A DNA stretch of 39,572 bases from assembly GCA_016880465.1 (NCBI GenBank), contig JAEHDK010000300.1, forward strand, positions 1 to 39,572, in the 5' to 3' direction. The notes beneath the pieces are model-generated. The model saw nothing but the letters and a program-made list of their open reading frames with translations, was not told the DNA's origin and did not search any database. The number at the start of each line of letters is the position of its first letter. Position 1 is the stretch's first letter. Below are positions 25,627 to 33,719 of this stretch, in pieces. The position numbers and the translations under genes were made by a program. This stretch comes from Micromonosporaceae bacterium (GTDB taxonomy: Bacteria > Actinomycetota > Actinomycetes > Mycobacteriales > Micromonosporaceae).

Positions 25627-26660
25627 CCGGCGGCCCCGAAGTCGCAGCGGTCCTCCTGCGGCAGGTACTGCTGATCCATGACCTTGGACCAGTCCACCTG
25701 CTCTTTGACGAACCCGGTCTTTGTCCACTGGGTGGTGAGGTTCTTGAAGCCGGCACAATCGATCTTGATGGTGAACGCGGTCGGTGCCTTGACCATGTCC
25801 CGCATCGCGGCCTGGAGCGTGGCCAGGTCCATCTTGATGATCTTGTTCAGCTCCACCGACACGCCATCCGGCTCGTCGCGGATATATGTGAATGCCCGGT
25901 CGGCCACCCGCCAGAAGGCCTTCACCGCGTCCGGGCTCTTGTCGGCGTACTCGGTGCGTACCGCGGCCAGATTCATCGGCAGTTCACCGATGACCTCGCT
26001 GGGACGTACCAGGGGCCTGCCGCCCTCGGCGAACAGTTGTTGCGCCTGTGGCTGGGCCGAGTAGGCGCCGTCGATCTGGCCCGCCTTGGCCGCCGCCCAG
26101 TTGGCGCCCAGTCCGGCCACCACCACCGGCTGGAGGTTCAGCTCCGGCCGGGCGGCCTGCATCGCCTTGACGAGGAACTCGCCGGTGGAGCCGGCGCCGG
26201 TAATGCCAAGCTTCGCGTTCTGCAGCGTTGCATTCGGCTTCGCCGCCACCCACACCACCACGTTGTGCTCAAACCAGGCGCCGATCACCTTGATGCCGCT
26301 GCCCGCCGTGGTCGAGGCCTTGTAGATGGCGTCCGGACCGGCCAGACCGATATCCGCCTGTCCCGAGGTGATCAGGCGGGTGGTGTCGCCACCTCCGCCG
26401 GCGTTGATGACGGTCACGTCCAGGCCGGCCTCGCGGAACCAGCCCTTGTCAGCCGCGACCTGAAGGATCGTCATGTACGGGATCGAGTCCACGAGAGACG
26501 TCGCGATGCGCAACTTGGTCAGCTCGCCGCTCCCGGCGGGCTGGGGATTGTCCTTGCTCGGCGACAGGCAACCGGCCGCGGCAAACGCCACGGCCACGAG
26601 GATCACCGTCATGCGGGCCAGGTACTGGCGAGAGGGCCGCCGAAACGTTGATTCGGTCAT
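25623..26660 (-). CDS. ABC transporter substrate-binding lipoprotein, NMT1/SsuA-like
   Basis: The 345 residues start with a basic n-region, a hydrophobic stretch and the lipobox AFAAAGC at about residues 26-32, so the mature protein is a membrane-anchored lipoprotein. The binding domain opens LTKLRIATSLVDSIPYMTILQVAADKGWFREAGLDVTVI, with GGGGDTTRLITSGQADIGLAGP, the pattern of sulfonate, nitrate, taurine and HMP binding proteins. The ligand cannot be deduced; the operon suggests a small organic molecule used as nutrient. Its ATG overlaps the stop of the upstream LLM gene (ATGA). Confidence 0.9.
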   Translation of the reverse strand: MTESTFRRPSRQYLARMTVILVAVAFAAAGCLSPSKDNPQPAGSGELTKLRIATSLVDSIPYMTILQVAADKGWFREAGLDVTVINAGGGGDTTRLITSGQADIGLAGPDAIYKASTTAGSGIKVIGAWFEHNVVVWVAAKPNATLQNAKLGITGAGSTGEFLVKAMQAARPELNLQPVVVAGLGANWAAAKAGQIDGAYSAQPQAQQLFAEGGRPLVRPSEVIGELPMNLAAVRTEYADKSPDAVKAFWRVADRAFTYIRDEPDGVSVELNKIIKMDLATLQAAMRDMVKAPTAFTIKIDCAGFKNLTTQWTKTGFVKEQVDWSKVMDQQYLPQEDRCDFGAAG

Positions 26661-27634
26661 GGTGTGCTCCCGATGGATGAGGGCGCGGGCTGGTACTCAG
26701 CGGCGAGGGCCAGCAGGGGACTTATGGTCGGATCCCCCGGGTCGCGCAGGATCGCCGTGGCGAGTCCCGCGTCGACGAACCGATCGAGGCCGGCCCGGCA
26801 CTGGTCCGGGTCACCGGCGACGGCGAAGCCGTCGATCATTTGGTCAGATACCAGATCTTCGGCCGGAGAACCGGCCAGCCACGCTGCCCGGAACGCCCCG
26901 GCGAGGTCGGCAGACAGTCCGCCGACCCGGGTGATGTCGTGCGCACCGTGCACACCCAGATAGGTGGCGAGCGGTCGCCGTACCGCCGCGCGGGCGGCCT
27001 GCGCGTCACGATCGCACGCAGCGAGAAGGTAGGCCCCGGTCTGGATCGGCCGGCCCACCTGCTCCCGTGCCCACCGTACGTACGACGGCGCTGAGAGCAG
27101 GGAGAGCAGGACACCGTCGGCTACCTCTCCGGCGAGCGCCAAGCCGCGCCGGCCCTTGGTACCGAGATGGATCGGTGCGTCCGGGCGCGGCGGGGTGAAC
27201 GACAGCGCTGCGTCGGTGTGGAAGTGACGGCCATCGGTGACCAGCCACTCACCGGCGAGTGCGGCGCGGATGATCGCGGTGGCTTCACGCACCGCCGTCA
27301 ACGAAGCGGTGAACGGGATGCCGCAGCGCTGCTGTATCCACACCGCGTTGCTCGCGCCCAGCCCCAGCACCGCCCGGCCGCCAGACACCTCGTCCAGCGC
27401 GGCGTACTCCATGGCAGTGACCAGCGGGTGGCGGGTGAACGGGTTCACTACCCCGACACCGATCCGGACCCTCTCGGTGGCCGCCGCAACCGCACCTGCG
27501 ACGGCGAACGCCCCCCGTTCGAAGTAGTCCTCGGAAACCCAGATATCGCGCATGCCCGCCTGCTCCGCCTCGCGGGCGAGTCCGACCGCCTCGCGAGCGG
27601 GGCGGGTGCCGGACAGCAGCAGGCCGAGCCTCAT
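26657..27634 (-). CDS. LLM-class (luciferase-like) oxidoreductase, probably F420- or FMN-dependent
   Basis: TIM-barrel flavin/deazaflavin enzyme of 325 aa. It starts MRLGLLLSGTRPAREAV and has DIWVSEDYF, RVRIGVGVVNPFTRHP, and LGLGASNAVWIQQRCGIPF, a layout close to the methylene-H4MPT-reductase/F420 branch of the family. The C-terminal VAGDPDQCRAGLDRFVDAG is also typical. Predicted to oxidise or reduce the imported compound or a product. A second, different LLM enzyme (30055-31062) lies in the same operon. The ATG at 27634 overlaps the stop of the PLP-enzyme gene (ATGA); the open frame further upstream is not coding. Confidence 0.85.
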   Translation of the reverse strand: MRLGLLLSGTRPAREAVGLAREAEQAGMRDIWVSEDYFERGAFAVAGAVAAATERVRIGVGVVNPFTRHPLVTAMEYAALDEVSGGRAVLGLGASNAVWIQQRCGIPFTASLTAVREATAIIRAALAGEWLVTDGRHFHTDAALSFTPPRPDAPIHLGTKGRRGLALAGEVADGVLLSLLSAPSYVRWAREQVGRPIQTGAYLLAACDRDAQAARAAVRRPLATYLGVHGAHDITRVGGLSADLAGAFRAAWLAGSPAEDLVSDQMIDGFAVAGDPDQCRAGLDRFVDAGLATAILRDPGDPTISPLLALAAEYQPAPSSIGSTP

Positions 27635-28911
27635 GGCGTCACGCCCGCAGGGGTCTGCGCCATCGCGCGCTCCAGCGCGGGCAGGTCCGCGGTGAGGGTG
27701 GCCGGTGGCGGCAGTCGCGACGCCGTCGCCGCGACGTCCTTGAGCCCCGTTGAGGTGGCTACCACGACCACCAGTTCGTGCGGTCGCAGCCAGCCGCTCG
27801 CCGTCAGGTGCTGCGCGGCGACCAGTGGCAGCGCGCCGGAGGCCTCGAGGTAGAGCCCTTCGGTACCGGCGAGCCGGGCCTGCATCGCCATCACGATGTC
27901 GTTGGAGGGCTCGGCCACCGCGGTACCGCCGCTCTGCCGCAGCGCCTCGATGCCCTGCATGGTGGCGATAGGCGTGGCCACGGAGAAGGCGACGGACGCC
28001 AGCGAAGGCACCCTGGGTGGTGCCGCCGCGGGGTCGGCCAGCGCGGCGACGTAAGCCCCGAACGGGTCGATCGCCACCATGCGCGGTACCGACACGGCCA
28101 ATCCCAGCGCGACGAGGTCGGCGAAACCGCGGTGCACGCCCGCCAGACCATCGCCGTACGCCGCGGGCATGATGACCGCGTCTGGTACCTGCCCCAGGTC
28201 CTGCCAGATCTCGTAGGCGAGCGTCTTGTACCCGTCTACGCCGAACGGGTTTGATCCGATGGGTGGATCCCGGAAGCCGGACATCGGCACCCAACCGTGT
28301 GCGGCAACGGCCGCGGCCATCACGGCCCAGCGATCCGGCCCCGACTCGTACGCGAACACCCGCGCGCCGTACGCCTGCATCAGCGTCCGCATCGTTGTCG
28401 GCACCGATGTCAGCGTGAGCGCGATGCACTCGATTCCGGCGACGGCGGCGTAGGCGGCCACGGCGGCGCCATGGTTCCCGGTCGTGGACACCACGACCGT
28501 GCCGGCGCCCTCGGCGGCGGCCTTGCTCACCGCAACCGCGGCCAGTCGGTCCTTGTAGGACCAGGTCGGATTGCGGGTCTCATCCTTGAGCAGCAGGCGC
28601 TGCAGGCCAAGTTCTGCGCCGATCCGGCGTACCGGCAGCAGCGGCGTCCCGCCCTCGCCGAGGCTGACCGCCCGCGCCGCCGGGGGCAGCGGCAGCAGGC
28701 GGCGGTACCGGAAGATGCCTGGTTCATTCGGCGTGACCGGCAACGCACCGGCCTCGATGCGGTAGGCCGGACGAAGGTTCACCGGTATCCCGGCTGCGGC
28801 GCACCCGCGGCAGCCGTCAAACGCCTGCTCTTCCGCCTGCGCCGCACCACAACGGGGGCATCGGAGATGGCCCAGGTAGCCCGGGATGGTGAGAGCATCG
28901 AGGCCGGTCAT
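27631..28911 (-). CDS. Threonine-synthase-like PLP enzyme (fold type II) with zinc ribbon
   Basis: 426 aa. The N-terminus has a zinc ribbon: Cys18-Pro-Arg-Cys21 and Cys34-Arg-Gly-Cys37. The PLP lysine is Lys120 in NPTWSYKDR, and the phosphate cup TTGNHGAA lies at about 143-150. Threonine synthase acts on O-phosphohomoserine with the motif NPTGSFKDR; here Gly-Ser-Phe is Trp-Ser-Tyr, a change beside the catalytic lysine that argues for another substrate. Its place in a catabolic operon points to a beta- or gamma-elimination/replacement (deaminase or lyase) of an amino-acid-like intermediate. Start and stop both overlap neighbours as ATGA, so a misplaced housekeeping gene is unlikely. Confidence 0.82.
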   Translation of the reverse strand: MTGLDALTIPGYLGHLRCPRCGAAQAEEQAFDGCRGCAAAGIPVNLRPAYRIEAGALPVTPNEPGIFRYRRLLPLPPAARAVSLGEGGTPLLPVRRIGAELGLQRLLLKDETRNPTWSYKDRLAAVAVSKAAAEGAGTVVVSTTGNHGAAVAAYAAVAGIECIALTLTSVPTTMRTLMQAYGARVFAYESGPDRWAVMAAAVAAHGWVPMSGFRDPPIGSNPFGVDGYKTLAYEIWQDLGQVPDAVIMPAAYGDGLAGVHRGFADLVALGLAVSVPRMVAIDPFGAYVAALADPAAAPPRVPSLASVAFSVATPIATMQGIEALRQSGGTAVAEPSNDIVMAMQARLAGTEGLYLEASGALPLVAAQHLTASGWLRPHELVVVVATSTGLKDVAATASRLPPPATLTADLPALERAMAQTPAGVTP

Positions 28912-30053
28912 ACCGGCACCACCCGCAGCGCGCGGTCGATATCGGTGAATAGCTCGAAGCCTGACTCGGTGACCACGCCGGTGTCCTCGACCATCATCCC
29001 GCCCCAGCCGGGTTCGTAGTACGGCGTCTCAAGGCAGAAGACCATGCCGGGGACGAGCACGGTGTCCACAGCGGAGCCGATGATGGGTTGTTCGTAGACG
29101 GACAGCCCGATAGCGTGCCCGGCGTGATGCCGGCGGTACGGCGTGAGCCCGGCCGCCTCGACGGTGCGGATCGCGGTGTCGAACACCTCGCCTGCCGTGC
29201 TGCCCGGCCTGGCAGTCTCGAACTCGGCGAGTACGCCTGCCAAGAGCGCCTCGTAGTACGCGCGCTGCCGTGCGGTCGGCTCGCCGAGCACCGCGGTGCG
29301 CGCGATGTCCGACCAGTACCCGCGGTACACGCAGCCGACGTCGAAGCGGAGCAGGTCCCCGGGCCGGCAGGACCGTTGCGACGCGAAGGCGTCACCGAGC
29401 GAGCTGCGCTCCCCTGCGACCGCCACCACGAAGCGCGGCTCGGCGCCGCCAGCCACCATCTCGGTGGCAACCGCCGCGGCCAGCTCGTGCTCCGTCACGC
29501 CGTCGCGGGCGATGGCCAGGGCCGACTCGATACCACGCTCGGCGAGGCGGGCCGCTTCGCGCAGCAGAAGCTGTTCACCGGGCAGCTTCACTTGGCGCAC
29601 GGCCGCCATCCAGCTCGAAGCGTCCGCGGTGGAGCCGGTTATCGAGGTGACCACCTCTGCATGCGGTCCTTCGACGCCAGAGGGCACGTGCGGCAGCAGT
29701 TGCAGCGCCTCGGTTAGTGCTGCGCCGAAGGAGTCGTTGCGATCGCTCATGCCAGCCGCGTCCCCATCGCCGCTGAAGTAGAAGCGTCCGTAGGGCACGA
29801 TGCGATCGGCGGGTACCCCGGCCTCCACGGCCGCGGCGGTGTCGGCGGCGGGGCAGACCAGCCACACGTCGTCGCCGGTGAGGAGGGCAGCCATCGCGTG
29901 GCTCGCGAAAATCTGTCCGGCCACGCTGCGGTACCCGGTTGCGTAGTGCACCGCCTCGGGCGACGTGAGCGCGACCGCGTCGAAGCCCGCGGCAGCCAGC
30001 GACGCGCGTAGCCGGTCCAGCCGCGCGGCGCCCAGTCGGTCCGCATCGGACAC
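28908..30053 (-). CDS. M24-family metallohydrolase (creatinase/Xaa-Pro peptidase-like)
   Basis: Pita-bread fold protein of 381 aa with an N-terminal creatinase-like domain (about 1-150) and C-terminal catalytic domain. The five metal ligands of aminopeptidase P-type enzymes are present: Asp238 (RFDVG), Asp249 (WSDIART), His323 (HHAGHAIGL), Glu352 (CLETPYY) and Glu366 (MMVEDTG), so it should be a dimetal hydrolase; true creatinases lack this set. It may release proline-like units or cleave an N-alkyl amide. The GTG start at 30053 follows the stop of the LLM gene by 1 bp, and its stop overlaps the next start (ATGA). Confidence 0.87.
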   Translation of the reverse strand: MSDADRLGAARLDRLRASLAAAGFDAVALTSPEAVHYATGYRSVAGQIFASHAMAALLTGDDVWLVCPAADTAAAVEAGVPADRIVPYGRFYFSGDGDAAGMSDRNDSFGAALTEALQLLPHVPSGVEGPHAEVVTSITGSTADASSWMAAVRQVKLPGEQLLLREAARLAERGIESALAIARDGVTEHELAAAVATEMVAGGAEPRFVVAVAGERSSLGDAFASQRSCRPGDLLRFDVGCVYRGYWSDIARTAVLGEPTARQRAYYEALLAGVLAEFETARPGSTAGEVFDTAIRTVEAAGLTPYRRHHAGHAIGLSVYEQPIIGSAVDTVLVPGMVFCLETPYYEPGWGGMMVEDTGVVTESGFELFTDIDRALRVVPV

Positions 30054-30054
30054 G

Positions 30055-31062
30055 TCAGCTCCGGTTACGACCGATTACCTCCGTGCTGAAGGCCGACATG
30101 GCCGAAATGGTGTCGGGTATGGTGTCCGCCGCGAACAGCAGTCCGGCGAGCGTAGTAACGCCGGCCTGCCGGTAGGCGTCCACCTGTTCGAGGATGTCGG
30201 CGGCCGTGCCGATCAGGTTCCGGGACAACAGGTCACCCTGCTGGTCGCGCAGGGTTGACGTGGATAGCGAGCGCAGGTGCGCGTAGAGCTGTGAGCCCTC
30301 GAACTGCCGCAGCGCCAGCTCGCGGGTCGGTGCCATCGATACGCCTACCTGCAGCGCGACATGGAAGTCCGGGGGCAACTGTCGGCGGTTGTCAGCCGCG
30401 ACCCGCCGGATCTCCGCGACGCCGGCGGCGACCTCGGCCGGGGTCAAGCAGGCCGGTAGCCAGCCCGTCGCCTGGGTCGCGGCCCGGTGCCGGCTGCCCG
30501 CCGAATTGCCGCCGGAGAGCACCGGTAACCGGGGCTGCACCGGCTTGGGAAAGCTCTCGACATCATCGAAGGAGATCCATTTGCCGGTGAAGGAGGCGCT
30601 GCGCTCGGTCCAGAGTGCCGACAGCGCGGACAGCGCCTCGCCGGCGTACTCGCCTCGGTTGAGCCGGCGGCCGGGCCACATGGCCTCGAACTCCTCGCGG
30701 TATGCGCCGATGCCCACACCCATGATCAGTCGCCCGTCGGAGAGGTGATCCAGGGTGGCTGCTTGTTTAGCGAGCACAACAGGGTGCCGGAACGGCAGGA
30801 CCGAGACACACGTGGCCAGGCGCAGCGAGGTGGTCCGGGCAGCCACGAATGACAGGTAGAGCCAGGGATCGATGTAGCGCGGCGGTTCGGGGAACTTCGC
30901 CCGCACATACCGCTGGGTCGCTACGTGGTCGTTGCCCCAGACCGAATGAAATCCCAGCTCTTCAGCGGTAATCGCCAGGCTGACGGCCTGCTCGACGCTG
31001 GCGTACGGCACGGGGTACATCAAGCCCTCCGTTGCCGTTGGCGCGCCCAGCCCGAACTCCAT
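30055..31062 (-). CDS. LLM-class oxidoreductase, F420-dependent type
   Basis: First gene of the operon, 335 aa. It begins MEFGLGAPTATEGLMYP and contains EELGFHSVWGNDHV, LRLATCVSVLPFRHPVVLAKQAATLDHLSDGRLIMGVGIG, and EEFEAMWPG with RLNRGEY, the pattern of actinobacterial F420-dependent LLM proteins. It is clearly not a duplicate of the LLM at 26657-27634. Substrate unknown. The ATG at 31062 was chosen for the ACGGAG 5 nt upstream and because the family starts there. It is divergent from the PucR-type regulator across 104 bp. Confidence 0.86.
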   Translation of the reverse strand: MEFGLGAPTATEGLMYPVPYASVEQAVSLAITAEELGFHSVWGNDHVATQRYVRAKFPEPPRYIDPWLYLSFVAARTTSLRLATCVSVLPFRHPVVLAKQAATLDHLSDGRLIMGVGIGAYREEFEAMWPGRRLNRGEYAGEALSALSALWTERSASFTGKWISFDDVESFPKPVQPRLPVLSGGNSAGSRHRAATQATGWLPACLTPAEVAAGVAEIRRVAADNRRQLPPDFHVALQVGVSMAPTRELALRQFEGSQLYAHLRSLSTSTLRDQQGDLLSRNLIGTAADILEQVDAYRQAGVTTLAGLLFAADTIPDTISAMSAFSTEVIGRNRS

Positions 31063-31166
31063 CTGACTCCGTCCGAGGATTAGATCTTGGCGGGTTGACG
31101 CAATACTGCCCGACAACGGAAGATCATTCCTATGGTGCACCGTCGCAATGCTCGCAAAGGTCATTT
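31063..31166. promoter_or_regulatory. Divergent promoter region of the catabolic operon and its regulator
   Basis: On the plus strand TTGACG (31095-31100) and GAAGAT (31119-31124), spaced 18 bp, could drive the regulator. The palindrome GGTGCACC lies at 31134-31141, near the expected start of transcription. CGCAAT occurs at 31099-31104 and 31144-31149 with similar flanks, a possible direct-repeat operator. A promoter for the operon is not clear on the other strand. Confidence 0.4.
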
Positions 31167-32348
31167 GTGTCAACCGAACAAGTCATAGCCGCGCTGCTGG
31201 ACTCCGTCGAGCAGCTGACTGCTGAGGTGTTACGTCGGGTCTGGGGTACTCCCGGCTACGATGAGGACCACATGCGCCCCGAGGACCTCGCTAGCAAGGT
31301 GAGCCCCAACCTCCGCTGGATGATCCGCTGTGTCGGAACCATTGGCCCTGCCGCCGAGGAGGCGACCACCTCAGCGCAGGACATCGGCCAGAGCCGGGCG
31401 CTGCAAGGGGTACCGGTCGACGCACTGATCCAGTCCTGGGCAACTGCGGAACGCGTGGTGCTGGACAGCCTGCTCGAGCACGGTGAACTCCTGCTGCCCG
31501 CGCATCTCCGCCGGCTCGTGCGGCGACTCGGCGAGGTCACCGCAGAGCTGACCCGATGCTCGGTGATCGCGTACCGCCGCACGCAGGAAGAGGTCACGGC
31601 CCACTACGACCGCCTCACCACGGACCTGGTGGCGAGACTGACCGGGGAGCGACCCGCAGACCCGGAGACCATCCGGCGGCGCGCACGCACCGTCGGCAGC
31701 GATCCGGATGCGCCACACACCGCGGTCACGGTCGCCCTGCCGGCCATCGACGGCCCGGCTGCATACCTGCGCACCCAACGCCACCTGCTCGCTGTCATGG
31801 CCGCGGCCAGTGCCGGCCGGATCCTGGTCGGCAGCCTCGACGAGCACCCGCTGATGCTGGTACCCATGCCGGACGGGCAGACCGAGCGGCTCAATTCATT
31901 GCTCGAAGCCTGCGTGACCGACCGGCACCGTCCCGACCCGGTGGTGCTCGGCATCAGCGACCTCGCCGCACCGCTGCACGCCGTCGGACCGGTCTGCCGC
32001 GAGGCCCACCTCGCCATGCAGGTCGGCATGCGACTGGGCTGGTCCGACCGGGTCGTGAGGTTCAGTTCGGTGGCGCCGGAAGTGCTGCTGGTGCGCAACC
32101 CGGACGTGGCGGACGTGCTGGCCGACCGGCTACGGCCGCTGTGGCAGCGGCCAGAACTCGTCGACACGATCCGGGTGTACCTGCGGGAAGGCATGTCCGC
32201 CCGGGCCACGGCGCGCGAACTGTACGTGCACCCGAACACGGTGCAGTACCGGCTCAAGGCGATCCAGCGGATCCTCGGCCGACCGCTGTCGGACGCGATC
32301 GGGCTCGCCGACGTCATCCTCGCCCTGCGCGGCGAAGTGCTGCGCTGA
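31167..32348 (+). CDS. PucR-type transcriptional regulator with C-terminal helix-turn-helix
   Basis: 393 aa. The N-terminal 150 residues are helical and probably sense a ligand (pattern like RsbT co-antagonist/CdaR sensing regions); the middle is a GGDEF-like CdaR domain; the C-terminus has the PucR HTH, LVDTIRVYLREGMSARATARELYVHPNTVQYRLKAI. Such proteins usually activate genes for use of purines, sugar acids or other nitrogen compounds when the substrate is present. The divergent arrangement makes it the likely regulator of the operon at 21589-31062. The GTG at 31167 has AAAGG 5-9 nt upstream. The frame stays open further 5', but no conserved residues are seen there. Confidence 0.87.
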   Translation: MSTEQVIAALLDSVEQLTAEVLRRVWGTPGYDEDHMRPEDLASKVSPNLRWMIRCVGTIGPAAEEATTSAQDIGQSRALQGVPVDALIQSWATAERVVLDSLLEHGELLLPAHLRRLVRRLGEVTAELTRCSVIAYRRTQEEVTAHYDRLTTDLVARLTGERPADPETIRRRARTVGSDPDAPHTAVTVALPAIDGPAAYLRTQRHLLAVMAAASAGRILVGSLDEHPLMLVPMPDGQTERLNSLLEACVTDRHRPDPVVLGISDLAAPLHAVGPVCREAHLAMQVGMRLGWSDRVVRFSSVAPEVLLVRNPDVADVLADRLRPLWQRPELVDTIRVYLREGMSARATARELYVHPNTVQYRLKAIQRILGRPLSDAIGLADVILALRGEVLR

Positions 32349-32464
32349 CACGTACCTGTGGAGCCCGCAAAGTGGGTTCGACTAATGCCCATGGCGAGTA
32401 CGCCCGTCTCTTCCTCCTCCAGGCCGCCGGCTGCCATGCTTCAACTGACCAGGTGAGGTTCGAG

Positions 32465-32504
32465 GGCTGGTCGGCTGCGCTGCTCCGGTGGGCGCCGACC
32501 AGCC
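32465..32504 (+). terminator. Perfect 11-bp inverted repeat after the PucR gene
   Basis: GGCTGGTCGGC (32465-32475) and GCCGACCAGCC (32494-32504) pair perfectly around an 18-nt loop. It lies 117 bp after the regulator's stop and before the tRNA fragment. A terminator without T-run is the simplest reading; a recombination or binding site near the element end is another. The rest of 32349-32642 shows nothing I can assign. Confidence 0.4.
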
Positions 32505-32642
32505 GTGCCGGTACTCTCGGTGACACACCCTCGCCACGAGGCGCCGCGACCGCATCGATATTGACCGTGTCGGCGGCGCCTGAAACTGGCTCTGGCACAG
32601 ATTCCATGATCGCGGGCTGGACGTGGCTGGGCCACCTGACTG

Positions 32643-32685
32643 CTGGGGGTCAAGGGGTCGCGGGTTCAAATCCTGTCGCCCTGAC
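32643..32685 (+). other. 3' part of a tRNA-Pro gene, probable attachment site (attR) of an integrated element
   Basis: The plus strand holds the anticodon loop CTGGGGG (anticodon GGG), the 3' anticodon stem TCAAG, the variable loop, the T-stem and loop (GCGGG-TTCAAAT-CCTGT) and the 3' acceptor strand CGCCCTGA of a tRNA-Pro. The 5' half is missing: the bases before the loop (GACTG) do not pair with TCAAG, and no CAGGGCG acceptor strand or D-arm lies upstream. Integrases that use tRNA genes leave exactly such a 3' copy at the far end of the element. The terminator at 32696 belongs to the original tRNA. By orientation the element lies to the left. Confidence 0.75.
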
Positions 32686-32695
32686 AAGATCGCAA

Positions 32696-32732
32696 GGCCG
32701 CTGATCGGGAGAGTTCTCCCAGTTCAGCGGCC
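32696..32732 (+). terminator. Strong two-part hairpin, original terminator of the tRNA-Pro gene
   Basis: GGCCGCTGA (32696-32704) pairs with TCAGCGGCC (32724-32732), and inside it GGGAGA (32707-32712) pairs with TCTCCC (32715-32720) around GT. It begins 11 bp after the tRNA fragment, as terminators do behind actinobacterial tRNA genes. Confidence 0.75.
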
Positions 32733-32839
32733 TCCGTCGAGGTACGCCCACGACGTCGCCCGGCACCCGCTAGGTACGCGTCCCGCACTGTCTCGGTCGA
32801 AATCGACTGGCCGCGCCGAGCCGTCGCGTGTTCTGGCCG

Positions 32840-33571
32840 CTACTTCGTCAGCGCGAACGAGGCGTCGGCGGACTTGACGCTCTGCAGGCCGGTCGCCACG
32901 ATGCTGACCTGCCTGGGGGCGAATGCGTCCAGGTTTCCAGGGATGCGTACGTTGAGGGTGAACCGTCCTTGGCTGTCGGCGACTGCTCGCCCCATCTCGG
33001 TCGTGGAAAACCGTACCTTCACTTCTTCGCCGGGTGTGAAGTTCTGACCCGACACGGTGATCTGCGTGCCGGATGGGCCGGTGCCCTTGGAGAGGGAGAT
33101 CGCCGCCGGACCCGAGTTGGGGCCTCCCCCGCCGATCAGGAGTTTGAAGGGCTGGCTGGCGTGTTGAACGCTGTCGCGTCCGACGGCGGAGATGTCGAAG
33201 GTCTGGCTGCCGGCGAATGCGTCGAAGGTCCCGGGGATGGTCACGTTCGCGGTGAAGGTGTCGTCGTCGCCGACCCGTGCTTCGCCGATCTTCTCGGTAC
33301 TGAAGCGGATGTCGACGACCTCTCCGGCGGCGAAGCCGGTGCCGGTGACGGTCACCTTCGTACCCGACGGCCCTTGGCCCTGCGAGAGGGAGAGGGAGAC
33401 CGTGGTCACCGCGCGACCGGGCAGACCGGGCAGCCGAAAGTCGCCGAATGCCCCGAGCTGGGTCGGGATGCCCAGCCCCGCGCAGATGGCCAGGACGCCG
33501 CCGAGGATCGCCACGTACTTGGCGATCCTGTCGCTCGGACGTTCGCGCTGCCGCTGGTACCCGTACGCCAC
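32840..33571 (-). CDS. Membrane-anchored protein with two IPT/TIG-like repeats
   Basis: 243 aa: a basic N-terminus (MAYGYQRQRER), one hydrophobic segment at about 19-40, then two repeated Ig-like domains of about 85 residues. The repeats share SLSxGxGPSGTxxTVxGxxFxxGExVxxRFST, at about residues 60-95 and 153-190, the signature of IPT/TIG beta-sandwich domains. It is probably exposed on the cell surface or in the wall, tethered by an uncleaved signal anchor. Function unknown; such domains bind carbohydrates or proteins. It is the first gene right of the tRNA fragment, so probably belongs to the host chromosome side. Confidence 0.72.
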   Translation of the reverse strand: MAYGYQRQRERPSDRIAKYVAILGGVLAICAGLGIPTQLGAFGDFRLPGLPGRAVTTVSLSLSQGQGPSGTKVTVTGTGFAAGEVVDIRFSTEKIGEARVGDDDTFTANVTIPGTFDAFAGSQTFDISAVGRDSVQHASQPFKLLIGGGGPNSGPAAISLSKGTGPSGTQITVSGQNFTPGEEVKVRFSTTEMGRAVADSQGRFTLNVRIPGNLDAFAPRQVSIVATGLQSVKSADASFALTK

Positions 33572-33719
33572 GCCGGTGAGGTTATCGCCGCAGCGGCACT
33601 TTGACAGTCAACTTGGCGTCACCGTCCTTGACCGGCCTCGAAGCTCGCCAACGGCGGGCGTCGCGGACGCGGGCCTGTTCGGTCGGGGTGACGGGGTTGG
33701 GCAGGCTGCCGCCGTCGGC

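Noticed and set aside
32608-32685. Complete tRNA gene ending at 32685
   Set aside because: The 3' half is clear, but upstream bases cannot form an acceptor stem, D-arm or the 5' side of the anticodon stem, so it is kept only as a fragment.
31556-32704. Long plus-strand frame of 382 codons overlapping the PucR gene
   Set aside because: It is an Arg/Pro/Gly-rich shadow in another frame of a clear regulator gene, with no recognisable motif.
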